Of a stretch of 64,000 bases of DNA, positions 1-12,400 are shown one piece after another; the stretch's first letter is position 1; each line of letters begins with the position of its first letter. The stretch is taken from contig NC_079884.1 of the NCBI RefSeq assembly GCF_029227915.1, positions 22,630,001 through 22,694,000 of the forward strand, in the 5' to 3' direction. This DNA comes from Hydractinia symbiolongicarpus. Taxonomy: Eukaryota; Cnidaria; Hydrozoa; Anthoathecata; Hydractiniidae. The position numbers were made by a program, and so were the translations under genes. The notes below the pieces were generated by a model, which saw only the letters and a program-made list of their open reading frames with translations, was not told the DNA's origin and ran no database searches.

Positions 1-322
1 CCAGACGACATCATTTCTGAACCCATTAGCCCCATTACAGAGAATTCAAAGGATTTTCTGCCTATATAAATCATCTGGCAAGCATAAACACACATAATGA
101 TACAACAAATAAATGACCAAACTGGCATCATTGAGGCAGGTGTACACGGCAGTTACGCTTAAATTAAACCCGAAAAAAAAATTCCACTTTCCTTTACAGT
201 CAAAGCTCTGTTAATTTATAACTGTGTAGTTTCTTTTTTAATTCTCAAAAGAGCGCTATATAAAACAAAAAAGATTTAATTTTTAACTTTATAAGGGGCC
301 TAATCCTTGCTCACATTTGCCA

Positions 323-655
323 TTAGATAGATAGATGTGCATATTTTACATGGCTAGCCTCACAAATATCGAGGGATATACCCTGTCTATTATTTCCAGG
401 AGGGGCCATGGCGTAGATGGAGAGTCCTCATTTTGAGCTACGCAGACCCAATTAGAGCCCGCGCTCTACTAGACAACTCCCGGCAACATCCAACGGCCCA
501 CACAGTGTGCCATCTTCCCAATTTTCCTCACATGGCTTGGGTTAACCCGGGGCTATGGTAACATTCACTCGCCCATGTTGAATCGCCGTCAAGAGGAATC
601 GAACCCCGGTCTCCCGCACAGAGTACGAGAGCTATAACCACTAATCTACGGCAGC
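323..655 (-). repeat. tRNA-derived SINE, GATA-tailed family, copy 1
   Basis: Read on the minus strand, the element begins near 655 with a tRNA-like head. It has an A-box-like stretch (TAGATTAGTGGTTATAGC) followed by a perfect B-box (GGTTCGATTCC) near 595-605. A body of about 250 bp follows, and the element ends in a short GATA microsatellite at 323-336. Three other copies in this window share the body and tail (about 25555-25842, 28993-29279 and a reversed one at about 30639-30860). Confidence 0.8.
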
Positions 656-877
656 AAACAAAGACATCCAACCACCCAACCACCCACGTGGCAGTTATTT
701 TTCCATAGAAAAAACCTATCCATCAAAGGCTACAAAGGTGGAATGCCTTTTCTACGTTTCTTTGGTGGTCCTGTGTTGACGCGTAATAGCCTATCCCTTC
801 ACCTGGAATTGAATATATTTGTTGCCCCCAATTCTTTTGTTTACAGACCTTTCCCATTATAGAACATACAGTAAGTT

Positions 878-932
878 TATTATTATTATTATTATTAGTA
901 GTAGCAGTAGCAGTAGTAGTAGTAACAGTAAC
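878..932. repeat. ATT/AGT trinucleotide microsatellite
   Basis: A run of ATT repeats passes into imperfect AGT/AGC repeats. No coding exon overlaps it in a convincing way. Confidence 0.85.
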
Positions 933-1526
933 ATTTTTTTTCCAAAAGTAAGAAAAGCTATAAAGATAGGATGACAATATTTGGTTTTTTTTCACTGTCA
1001 TTTTAACTTTATTTCTTCTTAGATTATTTCTTGCATTCGAAAATTTTTACTACAAAGAGAAAAGCGCGCTAGAATTAAAAGAAAAAAATCAAAAGCATAT
1101 GAACTGCAATGTCTTCATTCGATTGCGAAACCATTGAAAGCGACCTGTTTTTACATTTCCACCATGTATTCCAGAAAGTATGTAATTAAATAATATTACA
1201 TTTCTGTAAACAAGAAGAGGGATTATTTTTAATTTTTTATTATTAAAAAGTAAACAAAAAATCAAAGATATTTTTCGCATCTGTTTTGCTCACAAACGCG
1301 AGTTTTGTAAAGATCAACCTTCACATGAAAAACACACTTTATTCACGTGTCTTTAGAGTGAAGTCCAACTCCTCATCGCTCATTGATTGTAGTGGGCAAA
1401 AATGTAGTTTCGCCATGAAAGAAACGTCCATTGCACTTTAAGAGGTACCCACAAACGTCCCTTGGACGTTTCTCGTGGCAATTTGAGTATGGATGTGGCC
1501 CCTAAAACTGTAAAGTTGTGTATTAA

Positions 1527-2267
1527 CCCTATTCGGTCCGGGGTTTTTCGAACATACTATGACCGGGGGGGGCGGATTCCGCCCCCCCTCAATAACTTTT
1601 CATAGGGTTGTTCAAATTCAATCAAACTTGGCACACTTATAGTACGTCATAAAAGGAACAAAATGGCGCCAAAAAATATTTGCTTGCGTCAGCACATTTT
1701 CTGTGACGTCATCAAAAGCTTGAAAATTGTTAAAAATGCCACTATCTGCTTAAAATATAATTACTTTTGTTCTAGAGCGAATTTTTACATTCTGTTTGAA
1801 GTTTCTGAAAGCTAAATAAAAGTTATTTAACATATCTTCCGGTTTTTACATGGATCGGATGAAAAATTGCCAAAAATTGCCCGAAAATCCGTTTTTTTCC
1901 GATTTTCGGGTAAAATCCGACAAAATCGGGAAATCGGATTAGTCACGTGTTCAAATTATTCAAAATGATTCTTCTTGATGAAACAAAGTTGTGTTGCAAG
2001 TTTCAAGTTCTAAGGATAATCCTACCAGGAGTTATTATATTTTCCCCATTATAAGGATTTCATAGAGATTTTTAGGGGTAGTTTCGAGTAATGGCCAATA
2101 TCAAAGCCTCTGAAAGGTATGGGACCTAAAAAATTAGCATGCAGGTGTCTAATAGATAAATGTTGAAACTCAGTAAGTATCATAGCCATATAACAAAACA
2201 ATCAGGAGTTATTAAAAAAAAACCGTCAGGGGGGGCGGAATCCGCCCCCCCCCCGGACCGAATAGGG
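1527..2267. mobile_element. TTAA-flanked MITE, copy 1 (741 bp)
   Basis: The ends are perfect 15-bp inverted repeats: CCCTATTCGGTCCGG at 1527 and its complement ending at 2267. Both are flanked outside by TTAA (1523-1526 and 2268-2271), which looks like the target duplication. Just inside each end is a near-palindromic G-run/C-run motif (GGGGGGCGGATTCCGCCCCCC at about 1565-1588, and a mirrored copy at about 2229-2256). There is no transposase ORF. TTAA targets and CCC...GGG ends suit a piggyBac-type or Kolobok-type non-autonomous element. Related shorter copies lie at 26467-26793 and 56279-56688. Confidence 0.85.
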
Positions 2268-4117
2268 TTAAAGGGATCTTGAGGTACTTTTACAAGTTGG
2301 ACTTACCTGAAAGATTTTCATAAGTTATTCCCAATGACATATTCACTTTTTGTTAAAAGTTTATGTAACCCCAGATATCGTTTTTTAAATATTTGTTTTT
2401 CTTGGCGCCTTGATGGCTGCTTCGATCTTCTTGCTCGTTAAAAATTTCAGACTAGCTCCAGTCCTTTTTAGTGACACGTGACCATATTACGTAGTATTTC
2501 AGTAGAGCTCACAAATTAATGACTTTCACTCGTTATTATTAATGACTTTCATAGCCAAAAACAATATACTGTGGCAACAAAGTTAAAATCCAATGTACTT
2601 TCCACATCGATCTCTGTACTAATGATTTGTTTTTGTTTAAAAAAAATAATTCAACATGGTATTCTAGCCGTCTAAGCAATAAAACAAAAAATAAGATGTT
2701 AGCAGCAGGTGTGTGCATGATTTTATTTTAAATTTAAAAGAATTTATTTCAACAAACAGGTTGTAAAAATTACTGATCTATAAGCTGTTGACCTATGCTC
2801 AAGTGAGTTTTGCCAACCTTGTTCTCAACAATTCTTGGGGACAAGGTTGCCGAAGTTACTCAGTAGATGGATATGTTTTTTATTAAAATATATTAAAAAA
2901 TCAATAGAAAAGAATACTACTTTAGTTCATCCCAAGATAGAGAGAGAGAGGCAGAATTTACTGTCTAATTAAAGTTTGTTTTTATGATATTCTTCCAATA
3001 TGTAGCGCAAATATCAACGTAGTGTAGTAAATTAAACTCATCATTTTTCCCTTTTGCGATAGTGCGCTAAAATAAGCAGGGTTACAAACGCAAGACAGAC
3101 ATCGAAGCGCAAAAGCAGAAAAGAGAGACAGGTATCCTGGCTAACATCAACCCTGCTCTGTACCTCCATGATTAGACCTTTAAAAACATACATCATAAAA
3201 CATCAAAGTCCGCCTTATTCCTTCATGCTGACACTCTTATGCTCGGCCGGTGCATTGCACTGAGACTCGAACGAAAGACGGAAGACCATTTGGAACCATG
3301 CCACAAGTCAATCTAACCTTCATCGTCACAGAGAATACTGCGAGAAGAGTGCGCATCAATGCAAGTTAAATATAACCAGAACATGGGAGAGGTTAGGTGT
3401 CCTGTACCTTAATACAGCTTTCGGATGAATGTTCTTGTGATGTAATACCAAAGAAAAAACATGTTCAATAGAGTTTAAAAAATCTTTTTAAAAGTAGAAG
3501 GAGAAATAAAAAATGTCTAGAAATATATTTAATGCCAAAAACAGATAGCAAATCTGCCAACACATCAACATTGTTTTAACTTTGCACTCGTGGTTAATAC
3601 GTTTTACAAAATTCATTTCTATAGAGCTTAAATAACATATAACGTTGTGGTAAACAAAAAATAGTAAAGTGTGAATCACACTTGCAGATATTCACATCAC
3701 ACTTGTAAATTTTGCTTACGAGTGTGATTTTTCGCACACCATAGCACTCATAATTTTTTTAAGTGGGTGCTTTGTGTAGCTCTGGCATAGTGTTATTCAA
3801 GAAATGGCTGCGAACATATGTCACGTCTCTTCATTGCTGAGTTTATTAGTTTCTCTAATGGTGATGTGAGTGACAATGTACTTTTTGTTTGGAAAAAAAT
3901 GTTGAGTCTTATTTTTGTCCTGGGTAATAGAACGTTTTTAGGACAAAAAAATTCTTGACCTCAGTTTCCCTTTAGGGAGAGGTGAATGGAATTTATACCT
4001 TGGTGACAAAATTGTGCATATTATGTATATACAACAAAATTGCACCACTGTAGTTTGTTAGATCTAAACTTAAGTTACCTGAAATAAACAATTACCAGAA
4101 AGACAACTAAAAAACAA

Positions 4118-7100
4118 ATGGTGGAAACGCTACCCACACAATATGACAAGGAATTGAAAGAAGCTGGTATTAGAGCTGTCCGATTCAACATTGATGGTGG
4201 ATACTGTCTAACCTGTGGAAGTGATAAATCTTTAAAATTATGGAATCCTTATAAGCAAATATTACTGAAAACATATATGGGTCATGGCTATGAAGTATTG
4301 GACTGTGATTCTTCTTTTGACAACAGTCAGGTTGTTTCATGCAGTGCAGATCGTACTGTAGTACTGTGGGATGTGGCAACTGGTCATTTGCTTCGAAAAT
4401 TTAGAGGACATCTCAGTGTAAGTTTCAAATATTTGCTTTATGCAAATGAATTTTTGTTGGTATTGTTTTGTAATATACTTAAGGTGTATGTTTAAAAGGC
4501 ATGTAATCATCTTGTTGGAAATTTTTTAGGTCATATTATGGTAAAAACAAAATCAGAACATGTTCAAAATGTATCATTAAAATGTAATCAAATGTATCAT
4601 CAAAATGTATCATTAAACCAATTCAACTTAAATCTTTTTCATGTACGTAGAAAACTGCATAGTTAAAATGCATGTTTTTATAAATTTGCTAATTATTTTA
4701 TTTTAAAGAAATCTAATAAAGTTTAAATAGAAAAATAAATAAATTAATAGCAAGAAAGCAAGAGATGCAATTAATAATGATTTGATCTAAATTTATTTTT
4801 ACATCTGTTATACGTAAAGTTTTCTTAGCATAAAAAGAAACAAAATATTGAATTATTATAGATGATGTACAGAAGATTCTTTTCTCATGCTTGTATAATT
4901 TTATTATCTATTTTCATCTTAGCAATCATAGTGTGCATAATAAAATGAGTGGCAGTAATGGGGAGGACAAAGTGTCATGTGTCTTATTAATTGTATTTTT
5001 CAAATTTTTTTAACATTTTTTGTGGCTACCTGTTGTTTAAAAGTAGCAAATGAAAAAAAAAGAAAGAAGAATATTCTTCAAACTTAATTGTAACATTTTA
5101 TACTGTTTTTTAACAGCATTTATCAATTTAGTCCTTGGTACTAGGTTGTGAAATACATGTCAATAACACCTAAATGATATATAATGAAATATGTCTGCCA
5201 TACTGCTATATTACCAGAAGCAAATAATTTCAATATGCTCAATGTGATTGCAAAGATAATTAAAATAACATTAAACACAAAAGAAAAATTGATCTCCAGA
5301 ATCATGTTTTAGAGAGAGGGTAAGGAAATCATTTTGAGAGAAAAAAAACACTAAGTGAAGTGAGGTCATAAGTATTGGGTTCTTTTAAAAAACTATTTTT
5401 ATATTAAATTTTAAATGTGCATTATTTATGTCATTTATTAAAGGAATATGGCAAATATTTATATGTTCCATTCAGTAGCGTTTATATATTTATAATCGTC
5501 TTTCGAAGAAATAAAGTTCAAAAATAACTAAAACAAAATAAGTAAAAAATAAAAAATATCTTTGATAGTAACGTAATATTATTTTATAGTAAGGAATTTT
5601 ATGATCCATCCTTAGCATTGAAATGTTAAATTCCGTTAATAGCCACGCTTCAACTTTCCATAATTTAATTTACATTATATATTGTTTGTCCCACATGTAC
5701 TTACAAAGTTTAATTAATGACTTTACTCACAATTTTTCATACCATGGGTTTAAATTCCTGGATGTGAACTTTGTTGGAACTTGCTCTTTGCATGTTCCTT
5801 ACACAACAGTAGCCTCTGTGCGGCGTAAAGGGGAAGGAAATTTGTTCTTACTTTTGCTTCTCTAAAAATTTTTTTAAGATCGCACTTGCATTGCATGCCC
5901 GAAATTATTGAGGTGTGCAATTCATCGCACGCCTACTAAATCTTACGAAATGGCCTGTAAAGCAACTTAAATTGCTTAACAAGTTGAATTGTGTGAATGC
6001 TGCTTAAAGCTCTCGTCAGTATAACATCCACAGAATCAGTTAATTTGCAAAATCACTATTTTCTCATCTGCATATAATTACTGCCAACGTAGTTATTGTA
6101 AATAAGTAAATTAAAGTTTCATCTTTATAAGTATTGTTTTTTAAAAATAAAACAAAACATTTTTTATTTCAGAGGGTAAATTGTGTCCGGTTTAACAAGC
6201 AGGAATCCTCCGTTATTGTGTCAGGCTCTTACGATTCAACTGTGCGATGTTGGGATTGCCGTACTAGAAGTTTGGAACCCATTCAAATTATGGATGATGC
6301 TAAAGATAGTGTACCAAGTCTTCAGGTTTCAGAGCATGAAATTATAACTGGGTAATATAGTATGTTATACTTTAATATACTTTATTGTTTCAAGTTATTT
6401 CATGTATTTCTTCTTTCTTTATTTTCTTTTGTTTCTTTATTTCATGTATTTGCTTCTTAAAAGCAAATACATGAAATAAAGAAACACAAAACTGAACTTT
6501 TTCAAAGCAGAAATTAGAAGTGTATAAAGTTGCAAAATCTTAGACATTTTCTTTCTGCATTGCATTTCTGCATAACTGCATTAGGTCTATGTTTGAATAC
6601 ATCAAAAATGGTTGGCGAAAATGTATAACTATTGTTTACTGTTCTGATAAGGAAATAACTTACTCTTTGTTAAATGAATTTTATTCTAGCTTATAATAGG
6701 CATTTTGTCATCATCAGCTGGATTTGCACTCCTTTATAAATAATAAATTAACATATGTGTGAGCTCTGCAGTATTTTTATTTGTTAAATAAAAAATTCAG
6801 GCAGACACATCTGCACATATTTAACATTGCAGTAATACAAACTTCTGTGAAAATGCTTCAGACAAAGTTGATATTTAGATGTCCAGGATGTTGTTTGACT
6901 GATGCATATGTGGACACAAAAAAAAATGCAAACATGGGAAAATACATAAACTCTTGTTAAACGCAATTATTATAAATTTTTAGGTCAGTTGATGGTTATA
7001 CACGTCATTATGACCTTCGTCAAGGTTGTCTTAAGGAGGACTGCATGGGAGAACCTGTGACCAGTGTAAGCTTTACTAATGATGGACAATGTATTCTAGC

Positions 7101-7422
7101 TTCAACTCTTGACAGCTCCATTCGATTAATTGACAAAGAAACAGGTGCTGTACTCAATACATTTAAGGGTCATCAAAATAAGGAGTATAAAATTGACAGC
7201 TGTCTGACTACTAAAGATACGCATGTGATCAGTGGTTCAGAGGACGGATCACTTTACATTTGGGATTTAATTCAAGCCAATATCGTAAAGGAAATCAAAG
7301 GTGCACATAAAAATGCAATCTATTCATTGGCAAGACATCCAAGCAAAAATATTATTCTCACTGCAGCTACGGATACAGTCAAGTTATGGATCAACAGTGA
7401 AGAGGATTTAAACGAGGATTAA
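4118..7422 (+). CDS. WDR83: WD repeat domain-containing protein 83 (MORG1)
   Basis: Exons 4118-4417, 6173-6351 and 6984-7422 join in frame to a 305-residue protein, against about 315 in human. Recognisable WDR83 signatures occur in order: RAVRFNIDGGYCLTCGSDK and LKLWNP near the start, GHGYEVLD, VVLWDVATGHLLRKFRGH, CWDCRTRS, and DTHVISGSEDGSLYIWDL near the end. Repeated GH...WD blocks indicate a seven-bladed beta-propeller. The start is the first ATG before the conserved region, as in orthologues. In other animals WDR83 is a scaffold for ERK-pathway proteins and for the HIF prolyl hydroxylase PHD3, and it also associates with spliceosomes; those roles are family knowledge. A polyadenylation signal AATAAA lies at 7505-7510. 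Intron 2 contains a perfect hairpin at 6431-6485. Introns are phase 0 and phase 2. Confidence 0.95.
5143..5340. repeat. Dispersed repeat, copy A
   Basis: This intronic stretch matches 32996-33170 at many positions. Both contain a segment on the pattern GTTGTGAAATACATG...ACACCTA, then TGCCAT(A/G)CTGCT and ATTACCA(G/A)AAGCAAAT, then a weaker tail. No coding capacity is seen. Confidence 0.6.
6431..6485. repeat. Perfect 25-bp inverted repeat (hairpin)
   Basis: Two 25-bp arms (6431-6455 and 6461-6485) are exact reverse complements around the 5-nt loop CTTAA, inside WDR83 intron 2. A nearby partial copy of the arm sits just upstream (about 6397-6412). No flanking duplication was recognised. It could be a small palindromic repeat or a precursor of small RNA. 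Confidence 0.9.
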
Positions 7423-7504
7423 GCAGTCATCTTTGTATAAGATCAAAAACCAGTTTGATATTCCACAACGTGATTTTTTGGTGTTAATTACAGTACATGA
7501 ATTT

Positions 7505-7510
7505 AATAAA
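7505..7510 (+). terminator. Polyadenylation signal of WDR83
   Basis: AATAAA lies about 85 bp after the WDR83 stop codon. It is the first canonical signal downstream. Confidence 0.6.
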
Positions 7511-8350
7511 AGAAAACTGTATTTATGTACTAAGATGCTTTTCTATTTGGAATTAATGTTGAATGCATTACTTTCTCTAACGAGGTATACAGCAACAACC
7601 ATTTCCATTTAGAAACCCAACAATGTTTTGGAGATTTAAGATTGAAGTATGCAATGTAATGGAAGTGAGATAATTTCAAAAGATAAGACAATTTTGGTAA
7701 CAAAATAATAAATAGTAAAAATTAAGCATACACAGCACCATATTATAATACCTTTATTTTGCGTTTTCAAAATGACTGTGTACAGCTTCATCCAGAGTCC
7801 CCCATAAAGTAAGCCATTTACTGGTAAGTCAACCCATAGATTTTTTCACAGGGTGAACAACTAGTATAATATTTCCTATCAAACTTAATCCAGTTTGTTA
7901 GAAACACAATCTTTAACTCAGAAAATTTCTTATTTATACTAAGCAAGTTCTCATAAACCGCGGATCCTCCTTTAAAATTTCTGTTTATAATCTTGTGGAG
8001 AGTAAATGTTAAATCTTTTCAAATGTTGTAAATGTATCCGTAGTTCTAATACATGTAAGCATTAAGCTGCTGATAAATGCCAATATGTTAGCAAAAATTC
8101 TGACTCACTCTAACAAATTTTTGTTGACAAGAGTTTTAATAACTAACATAAGTTTTTCAGTACATTCACTTATTGCTTATGTGTGGAAGCATGCAAGAGT
8201 AAAATAAAAAATAACATGAAGGTAAATAGCAATGTACACCACAAAATTTGTAAAAATAAAATTAATAGAAATTTAGACGGCTGTGTGATTATTTGTTGAG
8301 TTTAAGCTTTCCAACTGATATGAATATTGTTTACAGTTTTAGCTACAACT
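7511..8350. other. Intergenic spacer WDR83 to MED28
   Basis: No coding exon is seen. A splice-acceptor-like TTTACAG ends at 8336, 14 bp before the next start codon, so an upstream non-coding exon or a trans-spliced leader is possible. Confidence 0.5.
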
Positions 8351-8713
8351 ATGGAAAAAAATGAAAATTATTTAGAAAATGTTGAAAAAGCCTTAAAGAG
8401 TAATATTAACATCTTGCTATCAACAAATACAATGCAAGAACGAAGTGAAGGGCCTGATGATACTCTAACCAATGCTTTGAATGAATTTGAAGAATCAATA
8501 AGAAAGCTGAAAATGTTCTTTACGCAAGCTACGATATTACATAAAATAACTAATCCAAGTTACTATGAACAAGAAGAACTGAAAGAAATGCAAACTGAGT
8601 TGAGTAGAAAAGACAATATGATAAAAGAACAAGTCAAAAAATTGGCACGTTATCGTGCTGAATTGGAAGTATTACAAGAAGCACAAGTTCAAGCAATATC
8701 AAAGAATTTGTAG
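8351..8713 (+). CDS. MED28: Mediator complex subunit 28-like protein
   Basis: A single-exon ORF of 120 residues begins at the ATG at 8351. The open frame extends further upstream only through a non-ATG codon and a likely splice acceptor. The protein is mostly helical. The diagnostic stretch is near residues 77-104: EMQTELSRKDNMIKEQVKKL followed by ARYRAELEVL. It parallels the MED28 segment with the pattern ELRNELQRKD...KHLTKLRHWQ...LE. An upstream helix around F50-F60 also fits. MED28 is a head-module subunit of Mediator, which bridges activators to RNA polymerase II. Human MED28 (about 178 residues) has extra proline-rich ends that are missing here, as in other short invertebrate forms. MED9 was considered but matches less well. 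The gene lies head to tail between WDR83 and GTF2H1. Confidence 0.75.
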   Translation: MEKNENYLENVEKALKSNINILLSTNTMQERSEGPDDTLTNALNEFEESIRKLKMFFTQATILHKITNPSYYEQEELKEMQTELSRKDNMIKEQVKKLARYRAELEVLQEAQVQAISKNL

Positions 8714-9456
8714 TATCACTTTTAATGTATGTTAATGTGTGCCATTGGTTCACCTGTTGTGGTCTTGTATACAAAAGCATTGAAAAGCATTGATAATTTA
8801 TTGAACATTAGTTAAAATAGGATGAATTATTTTATAACTTGCATCAGAAGTAAAATAGACAAATCCATTAAGCTTTTGTCAATGTGAAATTGTTTTATTG
8901 TTATTTTATAGTTAGTTATTTAATTTCTCATGTTTTATTGACACTCTACTGGCATTTCTTAACAGCTTTTGGACAAAAGCTACTAAATATTTTAGTTGTG
9001 TAACACAATTCTAGTATAAACAACAAAAAGGAAATTGTTGTCTTCTCCTATTTGGGTAACCAGATCATACAAAACTTGACAAGTTCCTCTAGGTGGAAGC
9101 AACTGTTTTAAAATAGATGGGATGATGACATCATTACTAATGTTCTAGCATATTTTGGTAAACATTTGTGAAATGGTTTTGATCTTTAAACCATTGAATC
9201 ACCTTTTGAAGGTCTATGGGAGGTAATTTTCTGAAGACACATTTTGTATGTCAAGTAACTATTGATGGTAGTAAAAAATGTGGAAAGAAAAATAATTTTT
9301 TATTTTTTTTTTAATTTTTTTCTGTGGCAGCGAATTATTCCATGAAGCTTACAGCTAGTAAATATTTAAGGTCTCGACAACAGTTTACACTTCTATTTTC
9401 ATGCCATTTAATAATTTCCTAAAACAACTTAGATCATAGCTGAATCCCAAAACACC
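8714..9456. other. Intergenic spacer MED28 to GTF2H1
   Basis: AT-rich sequence with several T runs. It must hold the MED28 3' UTR and the start region of GTF2H1, but I see no exon, repeat or clear promoter element in it. Confidence 0.5.
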
Positions 9457-12400
9457 ATGTCTAATTCCGAAAAAGTATTGGGAAAGGTAAAACACACAGT
9501 CAAATTCAAGAAAGCGGATGGAACTTTTTCGTTGCTGACCAACCGACTAACATGGCATTCTTCTTCTGGTGATGCAAAAACGTTTCAATGTGTCTACTCT
9601 GACATAAAAGGTAAGAAATTATTTGGTACTTGCAGACATGCTGTACACCTAAATTCTTCTGAAATGCACCTAATTATCTCAGTATTTTCCTTAGTATTTC
9701 AGTACCACCTTATTATTTGTTACACTGTATTGGATGTTTTTAATCTCTAAGTCTGTCAGAAAATTTTCTTTCACATAGCTTTCTGAAACATATTCCAGTA
9801 TTTGAAATTTAAGCTTCCTATCCAACCATTGAAATTTACTTTGTGGGAAATTTTTTGTTATATTATTCAAAAAGAATTTTTTTCAGAACTTTAGTTTGAA
9901 CTTAAAGTATTGATCTTTTACTTAGATACATGCATGACACGATACTTACATAAAGTTCCGCAAGATGAGTGGAAAAAATCTTGGTGACAAAATAATATTT
10001 TTAATGATGTCATCCTGAATAGATATATTTTGATATATCCCTTTCACAACTAACGTATTCTTAAAACCTTAAAATAACCTAATTTTGATCTTTGACTAGG
10101 TGTGCTTATGTATGGGTACAAGATACTTTAAGAAATTACCAAGACTTTTAGGATAGATATTATTATTAAAATATTCTCCTGGTCGCTTAATAGAATAGCT
10201 TTCTCAGAACATGTCAGTTAAAGGGGAAGTAACCTCTAATTTTTTATATAAAAAAACAGTAGCCGCAACAACAACAAAATTGAAATACCTATTTCTTTTC
10301 ATATAAAAGTTTCACTAACTTTGTAAAAAGTTGTGTTTACTACGCGTGAAATCGCTTCGTTATTTTGACCCCTTTGCGATTTTAAAAGGATTGGGTTGAG
10401 TTGAAATTATGACATTTTTTAGTTCAGAAAGTGTAGTATGCTGGCGGTGGTAGTAGTATTAGTTGTTAATTTACTTAAACATTCGAGTTTAACTGCTTGA
10501 AAACATGCCAAATTGCGCCCCCATCAACTGCACTAACAAAACTGGTAATAATAAATCAAAAGAAAATGTTGACGATGTTGTATTTTTTTTCAAAACTCCC
10601 AGCGCAGAGAAAAAAGAGCTTCGAAAAAGTCACATAACATTTTAAAAGAACTGGTCCCTTGCCTAAGGATTCAGGATTTTATATATGTTCCACACACTTT
10701 GAGCCAGACTGCTTAGAAATAGATCTTCAGGCAATTACCTGACTTACGTAAATCATTTGATTTTGTATGTATCAACCCAACACATGCTTCTTTTGTATTT
10801 GTTTATCAAAATAAAAAGATACAAGCTTGGTATAAACTTCGTGTTCGTAACCAACAATTACATACCAAGCCAACAAAAATTATATTTTACACAATGATAA
10901 TTCGTTTTCTTAACATTATAGATTTCCTACTAATAACTTCTAATAACTTTTTCAAACTTACTTTGACTTTCAAGTTTAAAAATTATGCACCACACAACAA
11001 GTAAATGTTTTCTTCGTCACATGCATGGCTTGACAGACGGGGGTAATGACAAAAATTCGGAAATATCTATCAGCTTCAGAGTATTTATTGCGGATTGCCC
11101 ATAAAGCACACGATGGTATGTCTTTCTGAAAATCTTTTTCTAATCGATTATGTACCCATCAAATCTGTAATACATGTTTTTCCTAAAATGGGAAATTTAA
11201 AATTTACCCCCTGTTCACTGACACTCTTTCAGAGCACATCTCACTATTGTATTTCTTTATTAGAACGCATCTTCGTTATTCTATTTTTTTAATCCCTTCA
11301 TCATTGTTGCTTTCCGGGCCTTCTTCATTGAATTTCAAAGATGCAGTTGCATAAAATATTTCGGATGGAGAGCAAGATGTTTTTTTTTTCACAAAAGATT
11401 TTGTTGAAAAGTTTATTGTAAAGAGCTTGTTGAAACTTTTTATCATGTTGTGCGTATGGAAAATGTATTTCCTTTTTTATCAGACTTTTTATTTTTAACA
11501 CGATTCAATTTAACAATTTCAATTAATCGAAGATAGAAGGATGTTAAAGATATAAAATGGATATCACTTCAGTCATTATTAAAAATATGAAAGACTTTAT
11601 ATTTGGCGAAATTATTTGTACTTTCGAAGTACTCATCAGGAATTTCATTATTATCTTTGCAGCACAAACTTTCAGAGAATAAACTCATCGGTCTACAGTG
11701 ACCACCTCATTTACACCAATTATTGTTTCCAATTCGATTGCCTTCTTTTTGTATAACTTCGTCTTTATGGTTTGAACTATTTATCTTGCTCTTCCAACGA
11801 CATTTCAGGCTCAAAACTAAATGACTTTAGAGCCGAAATGTCTGGAACAGTGTTCTCTTCGTCACTGGACAAGAAACTATGATGCATTTGTTTGTTTCTT
11901 ATTTGAAAGTCTGTTGCATTATAAGCATCAACATAGGGCCTTGTCTAGCTAGCGCAATGTTTTGAACTATAAAACTGCATATTAAAATTAGAACCCAGTC
12001 CTTTTTATTTTGACGCTCTTTTTTCAAAAACGAAGTTTTTGCGGAGATATGAACAGGGAATATAGGTATTTAGAGATAAATTCTTGTGTTTATGTGTTAT
12101 TTTTGCGGGTTTTATAAGTTCAAATACAAATACGCAGTCGAAAAAAAAAATCACATTTTTAAGGATACTACCCTTTAAGTAACAACAGCAATTGTTTTTA
12201 GTTCAACGTATTAGCCCTGAAACGAGCTCGAAGGTTCAACTTCAAATTGTCTTGCACAATGACACTTCATATAACTTCCACTTTGCTAATCCAAATGGTA
12301 GGGACAATCAGCTAAAAGATCGTAACCAAATGAAGGACTTGCTTGCAGAACTGATACCTGCACATCGTCACAAAGCAAATAAAGATTTGGAAGAAAAAAA

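Larger units (their letters stand above)
1..4117. other. Gene-free left flank with repeats
   Basis: I find no supportable coding exon here. It holds a reverse-oriented SINE (about 323-655), a trinucleotide microsatellite (about 878-932), a MITE (1527-2267) and a short GA run near 2940. The stretch 3070-3430 is slightly richer in GC and may be a decayed repeat, but I could not assign it. The last few hundred bases should contain the promoter and 5' UTR of the WD40 gene that starts at 4118; I see no clear TATA box. Confidence 0.5.

Noticed and set aside
590-655. Possible tRNA gene (minus strand)
   Set aside because: A- and B-boxes are present, but an anticodon arm and full cloverleaf are not convincing, and the same sequence recurs with a common body and tail. 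It is a SINE head.
3070-3430. Possible decayed coding sequence
   Set aside because: Slightly higher GC and short open stretches in several frames, but no motif or splice signals I can support.
11095-11292. 65-codon plus-strand ORF in GTF2H1 intron 1
   Set aside because: It lies inside the decayed transposon, has no recognisable domain and is out of context with the THAP frame.
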